Assembly: GCA_018127085.1 (NCBI GenBank)
Contig: CM030727.1
Location: forward strand, 310,001 to 374,000
Direction of reading: 5' to 3'
Length of the DNA stretch: 64,000 nucleotides
From: Pneumocystis sp. 'macacae'
Taxonomy: Eukaryota > Ascomycota > Pneumocystomycetes > Pneumocystales > Pneumocystaceae
This document shows positions 28,652 through 44,000 of this stretch, piece by piece; the first letter of the stretch is position 1; each line of letters opens with the position of its first letter. The position numbers and the translations under genes were made by a program. The notes below the pieces were generated by a model, which did no database searches, was not told the DNA's origin, and saw nothing but the letters and a program-made list of their open reading frames with translations.

Positions 28652-29443
28652 TGTATAAAATAATTGTTTAGTTTTTTACATTTACTAGCTTTTTCTACTT
28701 TAAATAAATTATTTTAATAAAAGTTCACGAAATATCTTACTGGTATATATTTACCAGAATAAAGATGCACTTAATTCTTTCTCTAAGTATATTAAAATTT
28801 TTAAAGGTTTTTTTACGTAAATAATTTTAAAATATTATTTAAAACTATGAAAATGTTTTTTTTTAAAAAAAATACTAAAAAACAAAAAAAACGTTACTTT
28901 ATTATTGTTCATATTTTTTTTTATTTTCTATATCTTTGTTAAGTATTTATCACAACAATCCATACTATATATGAAACTATATTCCGCAATGTAAATGCAG
29001 AGTTAATATAAAAGCAATAAATAGAATAACCTAATCACATTTGATTAGAAAATATAATAAAACTGAATATTATATTTATGTATTTTTTTATATAGTGTAA
29101 TTGTATTCGCTCATATTTTTAATCAACAAAGTCATTTATATCAAATATATTTAAATCAGGAATATCTATTTTTTATTCTATAAAATATATGTTTAAACAA
29201 AACGGGTTAAATTTAAATGCATTATTTATAGGTTGCTTTTATTTTTGACTCTGGATATTCTATATTAAGTGACAAGCTATCGCATAAACCATTTTGTATC
29301 TATTCAGATAAGCTTGAGTTATGCTTAAATAGATGGATATTTGAACTCTGAATTATGGAATAGACTAAGTTTTGCTTGCTTTAATCAACGTTTTTTTGTT
29401 TTATATTTATATTATTAATATTATTTCTAATTAACTGTGGCGA
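28652..29443. other. Divergent promoter region between SRO7 and BCK1
   Basis: 792 bp between two start codons, very AT-rich, with long T and A runs. No open frame of note and no RNA gene recognised. It likely contains both promoters and 5' leaders. Confidence 0.5.
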
Positions 29444-32400
29444 ATGTTTTTGGAAAATCAATCAGAAATAAACGCATATAATGGTATTATATTGCACTCT
29501 AAAAAATGCTTTGGGCACCAAAAAAGTTTATATCAAAGTTTGAAAAAATATATGAAAGAAAAGAAAAATCTAAAAGTATTTAATTTTTTTTTAAATACAT
29601 ATTCAAAAAAAAATAAGCAGAAAAAAAATGAAAAAATGTATAGTTATTCAAATATTGTTCGGAATACAAATGATTCTAATTTATATCAAAAAACAATTTT
29701 GGAAAAAAAAAAAGCAGGAAATCATATATATAATTTATATATAATGAATCCATCTTTTAATAAATCATTCACGGAAATATCTACTAGTCAGTATTTAATG
29801 AAAATATCTTCTAAAAAAACAATTTATTCATTTTTGAATAATAAATATGTAAAATATATATTAGACTGGAATTCAGAAGAAATTTGCAAATGGTTATATC
29901 AAAATGAATTTAATATTTACATTGAAAAAGCTTCTTTAAAAAACCGTATCAGTGAAAATTCACTTTCAGGACTGATGAAATATACTCGAATAAAGCGACT
30001 ACAATATATTCAGAATCAAAAGAAAACTTTAAAATTGTATCATGTAATTGATAAATATGTAAATTACAGTATAATTGAGAATGAAGGTACATTTCTAAAA
30101 AAAAAAGAATCATATATATCAAAATATCACACTTCAATATGTCATCATAAGGAAGATTCTAAATTATTAACTTTTTTATCTTGGACAAAATCTTCTAATA
30201 ATATAACTCAAGATTCGAAAAATATTAATATTTTCAAAATAAACAATTTTAGATCTAGAAAGCTGAATAACTCATATAAAACCTTAACACTAGACCAATG
30301 CAAAGAAAAAACCAAGGAAAAACAATATTTTATTTCATTTTTTTTTAATAAAAAATTCTTATATGATTCTAAAAGTTCTTTAAAAAATTCTTCGATTTCA
30401 AAAAGTTCATTTTTTAAACTATTCGGTTTAAATACTCATAAAAAACCAAAAATCAATGCTATTAATAATAATAAAGGATCTGTTTTTTTTTCTAAATCAT
30501 TTATGCATAAAAATAAACAATTTCAAAGTTACAATGGTTTTTATAAAACGTTATCTTATAAAAATGATAATTTTAATGAAAAAAATCAAATTTTTCAAAT
30601 AAAAGAAAAAATGAATAATATTCTTGATATTAATGATAAGTTTATAAAGTTTTTACGAAAAAATACTAACTCTAACTTTATAAATTTTTCTAGGTTTAAA
30701 ATTTATCAAAATATTGTATAAGTAATTTATTTTTTTTATAATTTATACTAAATATTTTAGTCTAGATATAAAAAAATTAAGAAAACTAAAACTTATGAAT
30801 TTTTAAATAATACTAGTATCATAAAAAAATTAAATATATCCTTTTCAAATACTTCCAAATCATATATACAACTCAAGAAGATTAAAAATATTTTGACCAA
30901 AAATAATAATAATAATTCATGGATACCAAAGGCTTTTGATCTAAAAAGTAGAAATTACACTTCAAAATTAACTAAAATAGTTAAATTCATTAAAAATAGA
31001 GAAACGTTTATAATTATTGATTTAATTAACTGTATAAATGCTATTAATATTGAAAAACAGTTATGTAGGAAACTAGATATTGCAAAATTATGGTCTGAAT
31101 GCCATATTTTTAGTACTCAAGTTTACATTAAAGATTATGGTTAATAATATTTTTTTAAAAGAAATAATTTTTTAACTTTATTAGATGAAGAATTAGATTA
31201 TCAAAAATTGATTTACTCAAGATTTTGTGCTGATGATATTGGAACTTTAAAATTCTACATAAAACTTCCTTCCAAAAAAACAAATAAAGATATATATAAT
31301 ACGATATCTCTTTATTCATTTCCTTGCAATGAATTATTAGTACCAAAAAACATTTATTTGAATTCATTATCTAATTTTTTTATTTTACTAAATAAAGATA
31401 ATAATAGTTCTGAAATTTGTGATGGCTTTTTTAAAATTTTCTTAAATACTTTCAATAGAAAAACAAATTTAAATTCTAAAATTCTGAATTCATCTATATT
31501 GCAATTTAAATGGAATAATAATGATAATATTAGGTCTATTAATAACATAAACTATAAATCAGAGGTTAATAAAAAAACATCTTTTAAAACAACCAAACTT
31601 CAAAAAAATAATATTTATAATAATTTAAATAGAAATAAGAAATTAGATTTATTTTATTCTTTTCAAAATAATGGAGGTATTTAAAATACATGAATAATAT
31701 ATATATATTAATAGTAATAGTAAGTGTTAATTTTTATATTAAAAAGATCGAGAATAATATAAATAATGAGTTGGGTTTTTTATCAAATCAAAATGAAGAT
31801 GTAAAATATTTGAAATCTTTAAAGAATTTGCAATTTAATAGTAATCATGAATACATTAATATTGGAAAATCACAATTATCTAAGAAATTAAATATTGATA
31901 TTATTGCCAATTTACCTACTGTTTTTAATAAAACATTTTCTTCGAATTTAGAAAAGAAATTAAAGATAAATACATTAGATTTAAAAAAAACTTATAAAAA
32001 ATCATGCGAGAATATAGAAAATAAGCTAAAAAAATACTCTGGTGAATTTAATATATTATATATATATATTTAACATTTTAATTAGAGAAAAATAATATCT
32101 CTCTTAAAAATGGAATTAAGCAGGAAAGAACTACTTATAATTTAAAAGATAACTATTTTTTTTTCGTTGACTCTAATAATTTATACTTTGATGTATATGA
32201 TGAAAATGTTCGTGATTACTCATATTCTAAAAAAACAACTAATCAGGAGAGCAATCAGGAGATTTTAAGTTATAAAAACTCTAATATAGAAAACTCGTTA
32301 ATTAATACGAACTTTTTTACTGGAGATGTACCTAAAATACAAAAATTATCTGAAAATTTATATGATAAAAAATATAAAATTAAATATTCTAATTCGAAAC

Positions 32401-34404
32401 ATAGATTAAAAAAATCATTAGAAGAGTTATCTAATTTAAATTTATCTGAGTTTCAAAATTTTCATATTCGAAATCAAGCAATATCTAATACTAGAATACT
32501 TTCTAATATAGAAAGAAAACTTCAACCTAGAGAAATTTTAGATTCGTCTAGTAATAGTTTTGTTAACGTAGAGAATGATCAAGAAATATTTTGGGCAGTA
32601 AAACCAAAAAAAATATCCAATAAAATATTATCTGAGAAAATCAAGAACTCTAAGACGGATAATTCTTTAAATTATAATTCAAGTTTAAATGTTTTAGCAA
32701 GTGATTTAGAAGTAAGAAATATTTCAAAAATATTTATAGAAAATCTATTTTCAAACAAATTTACTAAGCTTTTAGCTTCAAAAGATATTAAAGATAATTA
32801 TGATTCTATTTCATATATATTATCAGTATTGACTCAAACTATTTTTAAAAGAAAGATCTATAACGATAAATGGGAAATTCATCCATCAACTCAAATAATT
32901 TATGAACACTTAAAGAGTTTTTTAAATTATAATCTTGATAAATCTGTAATTAATCAATTGCTTGCTTCAACTAACTTTTCTGATCTAAAACATATTTCAG
33001 ATATCTTAACATTTAACTTTATTTCTTCTATTTATTGTACTAAGATTCAAAATTATATGAAATCTATTAAAAATATAGAGAAAAAAGCAAATGCAGCTCA
33101 AAAAAAATATGGAAGTAATTTTAAAAACAATAAATCATTCATACTAAGGAAAAAAAGTACAAAATTATGGAGTGTAAAATCCCAAGAAATAAAACTGAAT
33201 AAAAATAAGAATGATTATGATTTAATAAAAACTAATAATATAAAAAGAGCACGTATGTATTATTATTTTTAATATTATATATTTTACTAATAAATTCAGC
33301 CACTTTTAAATGGATAAAAGGTAAATTAATTGGAAAAGGCAGATATGGAAAAGTATATTTGGCTATGAACGCGATTACTGGAGAAATGTTAGCTGTAAAA
33401 CAGGTAAAAATTTATGATAATTTAAATAACCAGGATCATGAATATCAAAAAGAGTTAATTAATGCTTTAAATATGGAAATCGAAACAATGAAAGATCTCG
33501 ATCACCCTAATATCGTTCAGTATTTAGGTATGTTTAGTCTTGTATTTCATAATAAAAGTCAATATTTCAGGATATGAGCGAACCGATACAACTATTAGCA
33601 TTTTTTTAGAATATATTTCTGGAGGTTCTATTGGAAGATGTCTTCGAAAATATGGAAAAATTGATAAACCAACAATACAATTGTTCACTCGTCAAATTTT
33701 AGAAGGTCTAACTTATTTGCATTCTCAAGGAATCCTTCATAGAGTAAATTTATATAAATATTATTATTAATTTAATAGTTTTAGGATTTAAAAACAGATA
33801 ATATATTATTGGATGTAGATGGTGTTTGTAAAATCTCTGATTTTGGAATATCTAAAAAAAGCAGTAAGCTATATTTTTAGTTTACTTTTTTTTACAATAA
33901 ATATAGAAAATATTTATGACGATAATGCCAATATGTCAATGCAGGGAACCATTTTTTGGATGGCACCAGAAGTTATACAGAATAGAAAACAAGGTTATAG
34001 TGCAAAAATAGATATTTGGTCGTTGGGTTGTTTAGTTCTCGAAATGTTTGCTGGAAAGCGTCCTTGGTCCAATGATGAAGCAATTGGTGCTATGTTTAAA
34101 GTAATTGATTTTTTTATTAAAATTTTTCTAAAAAACAATATAGCTTGGAAATAGATCACAAGCACCTCCAATTCCAGATGATATTATTTCCGATATTAAA
34201 GATGATGCTCTTGATTTTCTTAAATCATGTTTTATTGTGTAAGATTTCCTATATAATTTAAATTTTCCATTTTTATTTTTATTTAGAGACCCAAGTATAA
34301 GACCTACTGCTCAGGCTCTTCTTAAACACCCTTTTATAGAAAATGTGAATTCAGAGTTTAGATTTTCAAATTCTTTATTAAGTCAATTGATTAAAGCAGA
34401 GTAA
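29444..34404 (+). CDS. BCK1: MAP kinase kinase kinase of the cell-wall integrity pathway (Bck1/Mkh1)
   Basis: Serine/threonine kinase acting below protein kinase C in cell-wall integrity signalling. Roughly 1,500 residues over at least eight exons. A SAM-like segment lies near residues 145-200 (DWNSEEICKWLYQNEFNIYI ... RIKRLQYIQ). About 1,000 residues of Asn/Lys/Ser-rich, probably disordered sequence follow. The C-terminal kinase has the P-loop GKGRYGKVYLA, lysine AVKQV, catalytic loop HR-DLKTDNILLD (split by an intron after HR), DFGISKK, and GTIFWMAPEV. It ends PSIRPTAQALLKHPFIE and SQLIKAE. Closest to Bck1/Mkh1 rather than Ste11 by the LEYISGGSIGRCLRKYG block and the domain layout. Catalytic residues appear intact. 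Exact exon borders in the low-complexity region are uncertain. Confidence 0.85.
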
Positions 34405-34712
34405 TATTTTAAATTGTATTTTATAAAATTATTTCAAATAAAATTAAACTATTTTGTTGATAAATAAAAAATAAAAATTATTTATATTTAAATCTATATA
34501 AAATGGATTTATCAAATTAATTTTGTTTAATATTTAAATATTTTTTATAAATTTCTAATAAAATCTCTTATCGTTTATATTTGCTTTAAGATTTTTAAAA
34601 AAATTAAGCTTATCTTAAAAATAAAAACTCTAATAAATATTTTAAAAAAATATACCAATAAAAATATTAATACTTCATAATATATTCATAAAACTCATGA
34701 ATTGTTTTAAAG
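34405..34712. other. Intergenic region BCK1 to NOP9
   Basis: 308 bp of almost pure A/T between tandem genes. It holds the BCK1 terminator and NOP9 promoter by position; no specific site was recognised. Confidence 0.5.
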
Positions 34713-37061
34713 ATGTCAGTTAAAAAAAGAAAAAAGAATAAACAATTTCAAATTCAATCAGAAAAATATGAAAATTCTATTCCTCAAAGTAAAAAAGTAT
34801 TTTATGAAATAAAATTATGTTAATAAATGTAGATGTGTCTTTCCCTTTTAATACTCTTAGTATAGAAGAAGAAAAATATTTCAAAGGCGTTGAGGAAACA
34901 TTAATTATGCATCATTTTTCTCAAGAAAGTAAATATAATCTTTATAATATATATGTTATATATGTGCCTTATAAATTTAGATTATCGTTTATTTATTGAT
35001 AACACTTTTTTTGAGATTGAAGGGAAAGAACTAAAATTAGCAATTAATCCTTTGTATTCAAAAACACTAGAAACATTATTACAAATGGCATCCCCATCTC
35101 AAGTGAAAAAGTATTTCCAAGCATTAATTGGGAAGTAAGTATGCTTGTTTACTTTTTATTTTTCTATTCTTTTAGTTTTAAAAAACTAATATGTGATCCT
35201 TTTGGATCTCATGTTTGCGAAACACTTCTTGCAAGATCTTCATATATTGTTTCTACAGAAAATACCTATGATTATCCTCAAGATAATAAGGAAATATTTA
35301 TAACTATGGAAAATCTTATCTTATTTATGTGTAATGTAAAAATGATTTTTTAAAAAAAAAAATTAATTTATATTTAGGAAATTTCTGAATCACTATTAAC
35401 ATTTACTAATCATAAATACGCGTCATATGTTCTCCGCCAATTACTTTTTGTATTACATGGCATTATACTTCAAACCGATCCGGTATCAGAAAGATTTACA
35501 AAACATAAACGAAAAATACGCTCATTAGATGAAATTATTTTAGCTAAACAAGTGCAAGTGCCAGTTTCTTTCTTTGAAAAAAAAAAATCTATATTAAATA
35601 ATCTAAATACAAATTATGGAGTGACTGAAATTAGAAATCTTGCATTTAATCAATATGGATCTCAAGTTATATCAATTTTACTTTTGATTGAAAAAAGTTT
35701 ATTTAACAATGATAAATGTAAAAAACAACTTTTGTTGGAAAAATTGGTTTTTGGTGATTTTAAGCAAAATCCTTATGATTTGGATTTTATAAAAAAAACA
35801 GAAAAAGATTCTTTTATTGAAACTCTTTTAAGAGATCAAGTTGGATCTCATATTTTTGAATCTATATTAGAATTCTCATCTAGAGAAATTTTTGAAAAAC
35901 TATATAATGTCTATTTTAAAAATAAAATTATTAGAATATCCAAACATCCTGTTGGAAATTATGTATTACAAAAATTTATTAAAAAAAACAATAATTCTAA
36001 ATTATTTAATGAAATTTTCGAAGAAATAATTAAATATTTTGAAGAATTAGTTGGTTTGTTAATTTCTTTAAAAATATATGTTAACTAATTTTGAAAAGAT
36101 ATTAAACATATTGGTGTTTTGGTTTCTCTTATAGATATATGTTCTCCAAATTCATTAAATAGTATTAAATTTGTAAATGTTTGTTTTATTTTTTATTAAA
36201 CATTTCTTTTAAAAAATTACAGGTACTTAAAGAATGCTTTGCAGGTTCAGAAGAAAAAACAGTAAATAATATTTTTCCTTTAATATTAAATCTTGATCCA
36301 AGAAATAAAAATAATTCATTAAAAAATTATAAGAAAATTTTAAACAATGATAATAATATAACTAATCATATTAATATTCAAGGGGCTTATTTAATCAAAT
36401 CTCTTTTTAGACTTCCATATGAGATGTATTACTTTTTAATTGAAAGGTTAAGTCTTAGGTATGTTTTCATATTATTAACATTTTATATAGTCTTGTTTTA
36501 CAGGATAAAAAAATAATTCTTTATTATGCAACTGATAAAATTGGGTCGAACGTACTGGAAACTGTTCTTAAGTTGCCTGATTTAACCCTCTCTGATAGAA
36601 GAAAATTAATGAATAACTTCTTCGAATCATATTCTACTCTTTCTTGTAATCCTTCAGGATCACATATTGTCGATGCTTGTTTATATACCTCTATAGGATT
36701 AAATAATTATAGAGAACGTATTGCTGACGAACTTTCAAAGTCTTGTGAAATAATAAAAGATAATTATTATGGTAAGAGAGTTTGGAGAAATTGGCAGTTA
36801 AATATATATATAAATAATTTCTTAGAATGGAAAAAGAATTTGAATTCTTTTATACAAAAAAAACTCTCAAAATTTCAAATAGATAGAAAAATAGCTGATT
36901 TAAATCTATTAAACCTAGATTTCCGAAATACATATAATTATAAAAGTTCTTTATTAGCATTATCTACTGATGACAAAGAATTAAAAGATAATACCAATAA
37001 TGATCTAGAAAAAGAGATAGATATATTATTTAATAATAGAAAAAAAAGAAGTCTATCATAA
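34713..37061 (+). CDS. NOP9: Pumilio-repeat nucleolar protein Nop9
   Basis: RNA-binding pre-40S factor that holds the central pre-rRNA region in the nucleolus. The start MSVKKRKKNKQFQ is basic. Puf-type repeats are spread over the exons: CDPFGSHVCETLLA, NHKYASYVLRQLL, NQYGSQVISILLL, DQVGSHIFESILEF, KHPVGNYVLQKFI, DKIGSNVLETVLKL, NPSGSHIVDACLY. The irregular spacing with inserts, and the closing block IKDNYYGKRVWRNWQLNIY, are typical of Nop9 rather than of Puf3-type regulators. At least six short introns interrupt it. It ends in a basic FNNRKKRSLS tail. Length about 640 residues, like yeast Nop9 (666). Confidence 0.85.
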
Positions 37062-37520
37062 AAAAAGTCAGACATATATTTTATTTTTTATTTACATTAA
37101 AAGATATTTTAAATATTTTAAAAATTATAACTATTTCTTTATCTCTATTTTTTATATTCAGTAGATAATATTTTTCTATTAAGTTATATATATTAAATCT
37201 AATTATTAAAAATTATTGTGTTATAAAATTTTAATCCTAAAATATACTATTGAAATCCAATTTTTCTATAAAAAATTAATTACAATACAAATTATAATTT
37301 TAATTAAAATTATATTATATATTAAAAATATAGTAATTTATAATAAGAATATTTATTAATAAGATATAAATAAATTAAGTTTAAAGAAATTCTAAATTGA
37401 AAAAACAATACTTCATAGTAAGCATTATAACTAACGGATATATATATATTGCAGAAATCATAAAACAGAATCAATAAAACAATGAATTAGTAAATATGTC
37501 ATATATCAACATATATATAA
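37062..37520. other. Convergent intergenic region (NOP9/aspartyl protease 3' ends)
   Basis: 459 bp of extremely AT-rich DNA between two stops; no coding or RNA signal seen. Confidence 0.5.
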
Positions 37521-39200
<1,680 letters not shown>

Positions 39201-39697
39201 CGTTTTGTGTTTCCAATGCCGTGCCTTTTGAATGAGTTGCTATGACAACGTCAATAGGAAATAAACTTTGAATAAGTTTGTACCTACAATACGTAATAAA
39301 CTGGGTGGGGAGTTAGCAAGTATTTAAAGCATATTAGTACCAAAATTAATGTAAAAGATTGCACTGGCGTAGAGGTGTAGAAAAGGAACATTAGAGAGGC
39401 ATATAGTACGTATATACTACGTATATACTACGTAAAATATACTTTAAGGTAATTTCGAAGTGCATATACAACCAGAAGGTGTATTAGGAAATCAGGATCT
39501 AAAGAAATATACAAGAGTAGCACAAAAAATTTGGTACGCATATATATTAATACTTAAATAAGCTGATTGGGGTATCCAGATACTGTTAAAAGATATATAA
39601 GTTTTGGGTCCAATTTAAAAGTCAAAGTACAAAAAATAGCTGGATACGCGTATTCTCTGCTTGAGTAGCTTAATACATAACTATATTGGTAATTTTT
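39201..39697. promoter_or_regulatory. Divergent intergenic region with palindromic tandem repeat
   Basis: 497 bp between the start codons of the aspartyl protease and the CCDC47 homologue. It includes an 11-bp tandem repeat at 39407-39434. No coding sequence was seen; promoters for both genes are expected here. Confidence 0.5.
39407..39434. repeat. 11-bp tandem repeat TACGTATATAC, 2.5 copies
   Basis: Units at 39407-39417 and 39418-39428 plus TACGTA at 39429-39434. Each unit contains the palindromes TACGTA and GTATATAC, so the block is nearly self-complementary. It sits about 200-260 bp from both start codons of a divergent pair. Confidence 0.85.
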
Positions 39698-40840
39698 ATG
39701 GACTTTTCGTTGTTTTACAAGGAATTTTATTTCCTCTTTATAGTTGGCATTTATGTTTTTATATCTGAATATGGTCGAATTAAAAATGCATTTTTGGCTA
39801 AAAAATGGAAAGTTGATATTATTTGTTTTGCATATGCTTATTTTTTTAGGTTTGAAGGGTTATATCCATTATTTGCTGCACAATTTGCACAAATAGGTAT
39901 AAAAAAAAATGATTCCATACTACTATATAACCAAGATCCTGCCCGTTTTATTTCTTATGCCACTGGACGTATTTATGTTGATTATGCACATATCCAATTT
40001 ATAATGCCGATGCGTCAAAATACATTATCACAGTTAAAATGTATGTTTAAAGCGTTTTTTGCAGATGAGCCAATACCTCGAGATCGTTTATATGTTGATA
40101 TGGTTGTTACGGATGATGCTTTTGATTCTTTTGTTTTTGCAGTGGTTAATAAGACAATAATGCGCTGGTTGCGTGAAAAATATTATCATTTGTCTTTTAC
40201 ACGGGTGTTGGAGACACCTATGTTACCAGAGACATATGTTGTGATGTCTGAGTTGCCAGAAATCATGTCTAGTTTATTGGAAAATAATGATGCTTTTACT
40301 CAGTGTATTATTACATCGAATTACGAACTAGAGTACTTGATTGTGAGTGATCAACCTTCTAAACGGCCAAAAAGGTTTTTTCTTTTTTTATTCAGATAGT
40401 TTTTTCTAACACTTTATATTGAACAACAGTCCGAATCAGAAATACCCTAAGACAGTTTCATTTTGCATAAGACTGCCACCACTGGATTATTTAGATAGAG
40501 TTGTCTCTATCACTACACAATGCATTACATTTGTAGATTTATTAGCTGATAGAGCACACTGGAGATCCAATATCTCTCAAAAACTTAAAGCAACTCGTGA
40601 AGAAGTAAATCGAAAACTTAAAAAGTTGCAGGATGAAGAACAATTAGCAAAAATGTCAAAAAAAAAAACCGAAAAAGATAGACTAGAAAAAGAACGTATT
40701 CGAAATATGAGTTCTCAGGAACAAAGAAAAGTGAGTAATTATGAATTTGCTTTTCTTAATTAAAAAGCTAAAATGTTTAGTATTTAGATAGAGAACGAGA
40801 ACGAAAGTATAAAAAACAGATAAAAACAATAAAAATATAG
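39698..40840 (+). CDS. CCDC47: CCDC47 homologue (ER membrane protein, DUF1682)
   Basis: Family of ER membrane proteins; the animal member is part of the PAT chaperone complex that handles multipass membrane proteins at the translocon. MDFSLFYKEFYFLFIVGIYV provides a membrane segment. Then come PLFAAQFAQIG, SYATGRIYVDYAHIQFIMPM, PRDRLYVDMVVTDDAFDSFV, the LREKYYHLSFTRVLE block, and FVDLLADRAHWRSNISQKLK. A highly charged Lys/Glu/Arg coiled tail ends in EQRK-YLDREREREYKKQ-type sequence. The last exon is reached with an acceptor at TTTAG before TATTTAG, which keeps YLDRERER in frame to the TAG at 40838-40840. The acidic lumenal N-terminal part of animal CCDC47 is missing, so a further 5' exon is possible. 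Confidence 0.8.
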
Positions 40841-41018
40841 ATATAAGATAATATTTATGTCCTATATAGTCTTAGTTTTTTATTTAAAATATTTAAATTT
40901 TTAAAATATACTCTATGACTGTCTTGCTATAATCAATACTCTTTCTTGTTTAAGGTATATGTTTATAAAGTAGATTTATGATATATTTCGGTATAAAATG
41001 ATATTCATGAATTTGTCG

Positions 41019-44000
41019 TTATGTATTATTATTATATAAAAACATCTCACAATTCTGATAAAATAGATCACATGAAAACATTTCTAAAATGAATTTTCGA
41101 ACAGGTTGTCGATAACGATAACGTGTAAGAATTTTAAGAACTGATTTATAAAGGTCCAATGATTTAAATTCTTCAGGGTAATTTAACTTTAACCTAAAAT
41201 CTAATGAATATGTTATATAACAATACTGTTTGAATAACTTCGAAAGAGATTTAACTGCTTTATTGGCTAAAACATGACTAGATAAATCGATTACTGTTTT
41301 TAAAATGCTAGCCTGAATATCGTTTTTAAAAACCAACTTAAATGTATCCTCATCAGAATCAGATGAACACGATTGATAATGCCATGGTTCTAACTGAAAA
41401 AATTAATTATAAAAAAGAAAATAAAATGTAGTACAAATAATATTTTTTTAATATCATTTGGAATACAAATACCAATAGGAACACCAAAACTAGTAAAAAC
41501 GGATACCCAACCATATTGTTCTAATATTTTAGAAACTGGTGTTGTTATAGAAATTAATCCTAATACAAAAAATGCAGTTCTAGAGAGTCAAAAAAATCAA
41601 ACAAAAGAATGAAAATACCCTCTAAGGCTTATTACTTGAGACTTTTCTGCTATATATACAATTTCGGGAATTACTCCACTATTTTCAAGAAATGGAAAAC
41701 CATTATTATGAGAACCAATATTCCCTATAGCCCAAAGAGAACTTTTTAATTGAAGAATAACGTTTTTATCTTCATATTCATTTTTATGATTGAAAACATA
41801 AGAAACAAAATGCTCAAAATGCCCTTTGTTTTTTAAAAGTTGACATCCTTCAGATGTTTTAATAATTTCTCCGTAGAAATGGGGCGGAATAAGACCATCG
41901 AAATCATTACTACATGAATTAATTACCAGAAATTAGAGTAAAATGTTATACTTGTCTGTGAACAAAAATGTTGATGAAAGACGATTTTCTACATAGTTTA
42001 CATAAGATTCATTTTGTTCCTAATCAATTAAGTTTTTTTTAGAAAAAAATAAACATACATGAAACCAATTATCCATTTCTTTTTCAATATAATCAACTTC
42101 TCTAAGATAATTGAATCCTATAGATGATGCCAAAAATCTTATAAAAATTAATTTTTATTAATAATATAAATTTGGTAATCACCTTAAACGCAGTGGTGCG
42201 CCGATATCACCAAGATGCTCCAATGTTGGGCGTAATCTCAATGTATATTGAAGATTTTCAAAATCATAACATGCTTTTTCTAAAACTTTGACAGCCATTT
42301 GACATACTTCAATAGAAGGATCATATAATTGAGTAACAAGCAGATAGATAGCCCATTCTGAAACTTTAGTATTTTTAATAGATATCTTTTTGTTTGGAGA
42401 CAAAAGTGTTCCTAAATGCTTTGTAACAAAAAGTCTTACATCCTGATAAGTTAATTTCCATAATGTATTACCATGATTTAAACCTTTAATCCTGTAGTAA
42501 GGGCTTTTGAAAGGATTATACGAGGATGTCCTTGACTAGGTATATATTAGAAAAAAATAATTAATATTGAAATACTACAATCTGTAGTCCATATTTGTTA
42601 TAAAATTCAAAATCAAATCATCACGACTTCGAAGTTCTGTAAGATGGTAGAACATATTAAATATTTTCAATTTTTCCATCATCCTATATATATAAGACAT
42701 GCACGTTACATATAATTAAACTTGATACGCGATCCCCTCTTTGTTTTCAGATAAAGTTCCAAGAAAAACAAAATATCCTGATGTCAATGTTTCTTCCAAG
42801 CGTTGTTTTGAAAATAAAGGATATGAACAAGAAATACCACTTATCTATAATTATTAGAAAGAAAAAAATTAAGAAAAAGCAAACTGGATCAAGTTGAGCA
42901 AGACATTCTGAAATTTGTCTTAAAAGTTTACTATCTGCTAAATAACGTACACCCTCTGGATTAGCAAGTAACGTAGTGAAGACCATTCGACCAATTCTAA
43001 CATAACGTTGATTAGGCTATATATATTAATTTATATATATTGTACTATGATGTATTATTACTTTTGTTTGTTTAATATTAGAAAATCTATAACTAAATGG
43101 TCGGTAGAAGGACAATAAACGTTTCATGAATTTCGTAGACCGGATGGATTCCTCTAATCTTTTTGGATTTAATAAAGGCCCCTGTAAAAGCTCAACAAGT
43201 ATATCCCATCTCCATTTTTTATAATTTTTAGTGCTTAGAATCTACATAGTTATAAAACAGTAATACTTTTCAGCCTAAAAAAATTACCTGTGTATCCAAT
43301 AAAAGAGTTCGGAAACGAATATCATCAATTTGTAAACCTAATTTGAGTTTGATTTGTTCAAGTTGTCTTCGCCCTTTTCTTAAGAAATTTTCTGAATCTG
43401 AATAATGCACTTTTTGTTGAATAAAGCTAATTTTCATTTTTGCTCTATTTAATGACTCTATTTGAAGAAGAGCAGATGTTGCTGCTGGATGAAATTTATT
43501 ATCAAATTCCAATGCGGATACAAATAATTTTGGAAGAAACTAAGATATATTAATTACCATAAATTATAATATTGTATAGAAACTTGAAGTTTTGCACCGT
43601 ATTTTAATGGCAAGATTCTATTTATCAGTTGAAGTAATTCTACGATTAGTAGTGTTGCTTTTCGAAAAATCAATTTATCCTTAGAATCTTCTGCAACGGC
43701 CATTAAAGCCTATATTATTTTTAGATATATTTTTTATTTAAATATTAAATATAATACATCCAGTATCCCAATATCTACAAACACGATAACAATTAATGCT
43801 AAAAATTGCTTTGACAAATCACTTTTTCCAGATTCAACAAACTTTGAAAATACATTTTCATTTTGTAGTTCTTGTTGAGGATGTGGAAATGGCCTTCCCC
43901 ATGTTGTAAGTCTTCGACCAGCTAAAAACGTTGATGTTATAGATGATGATTGTATTCTGAAAATATTATATAAAAGATCAAGAATTACATCCTTTAAAGA

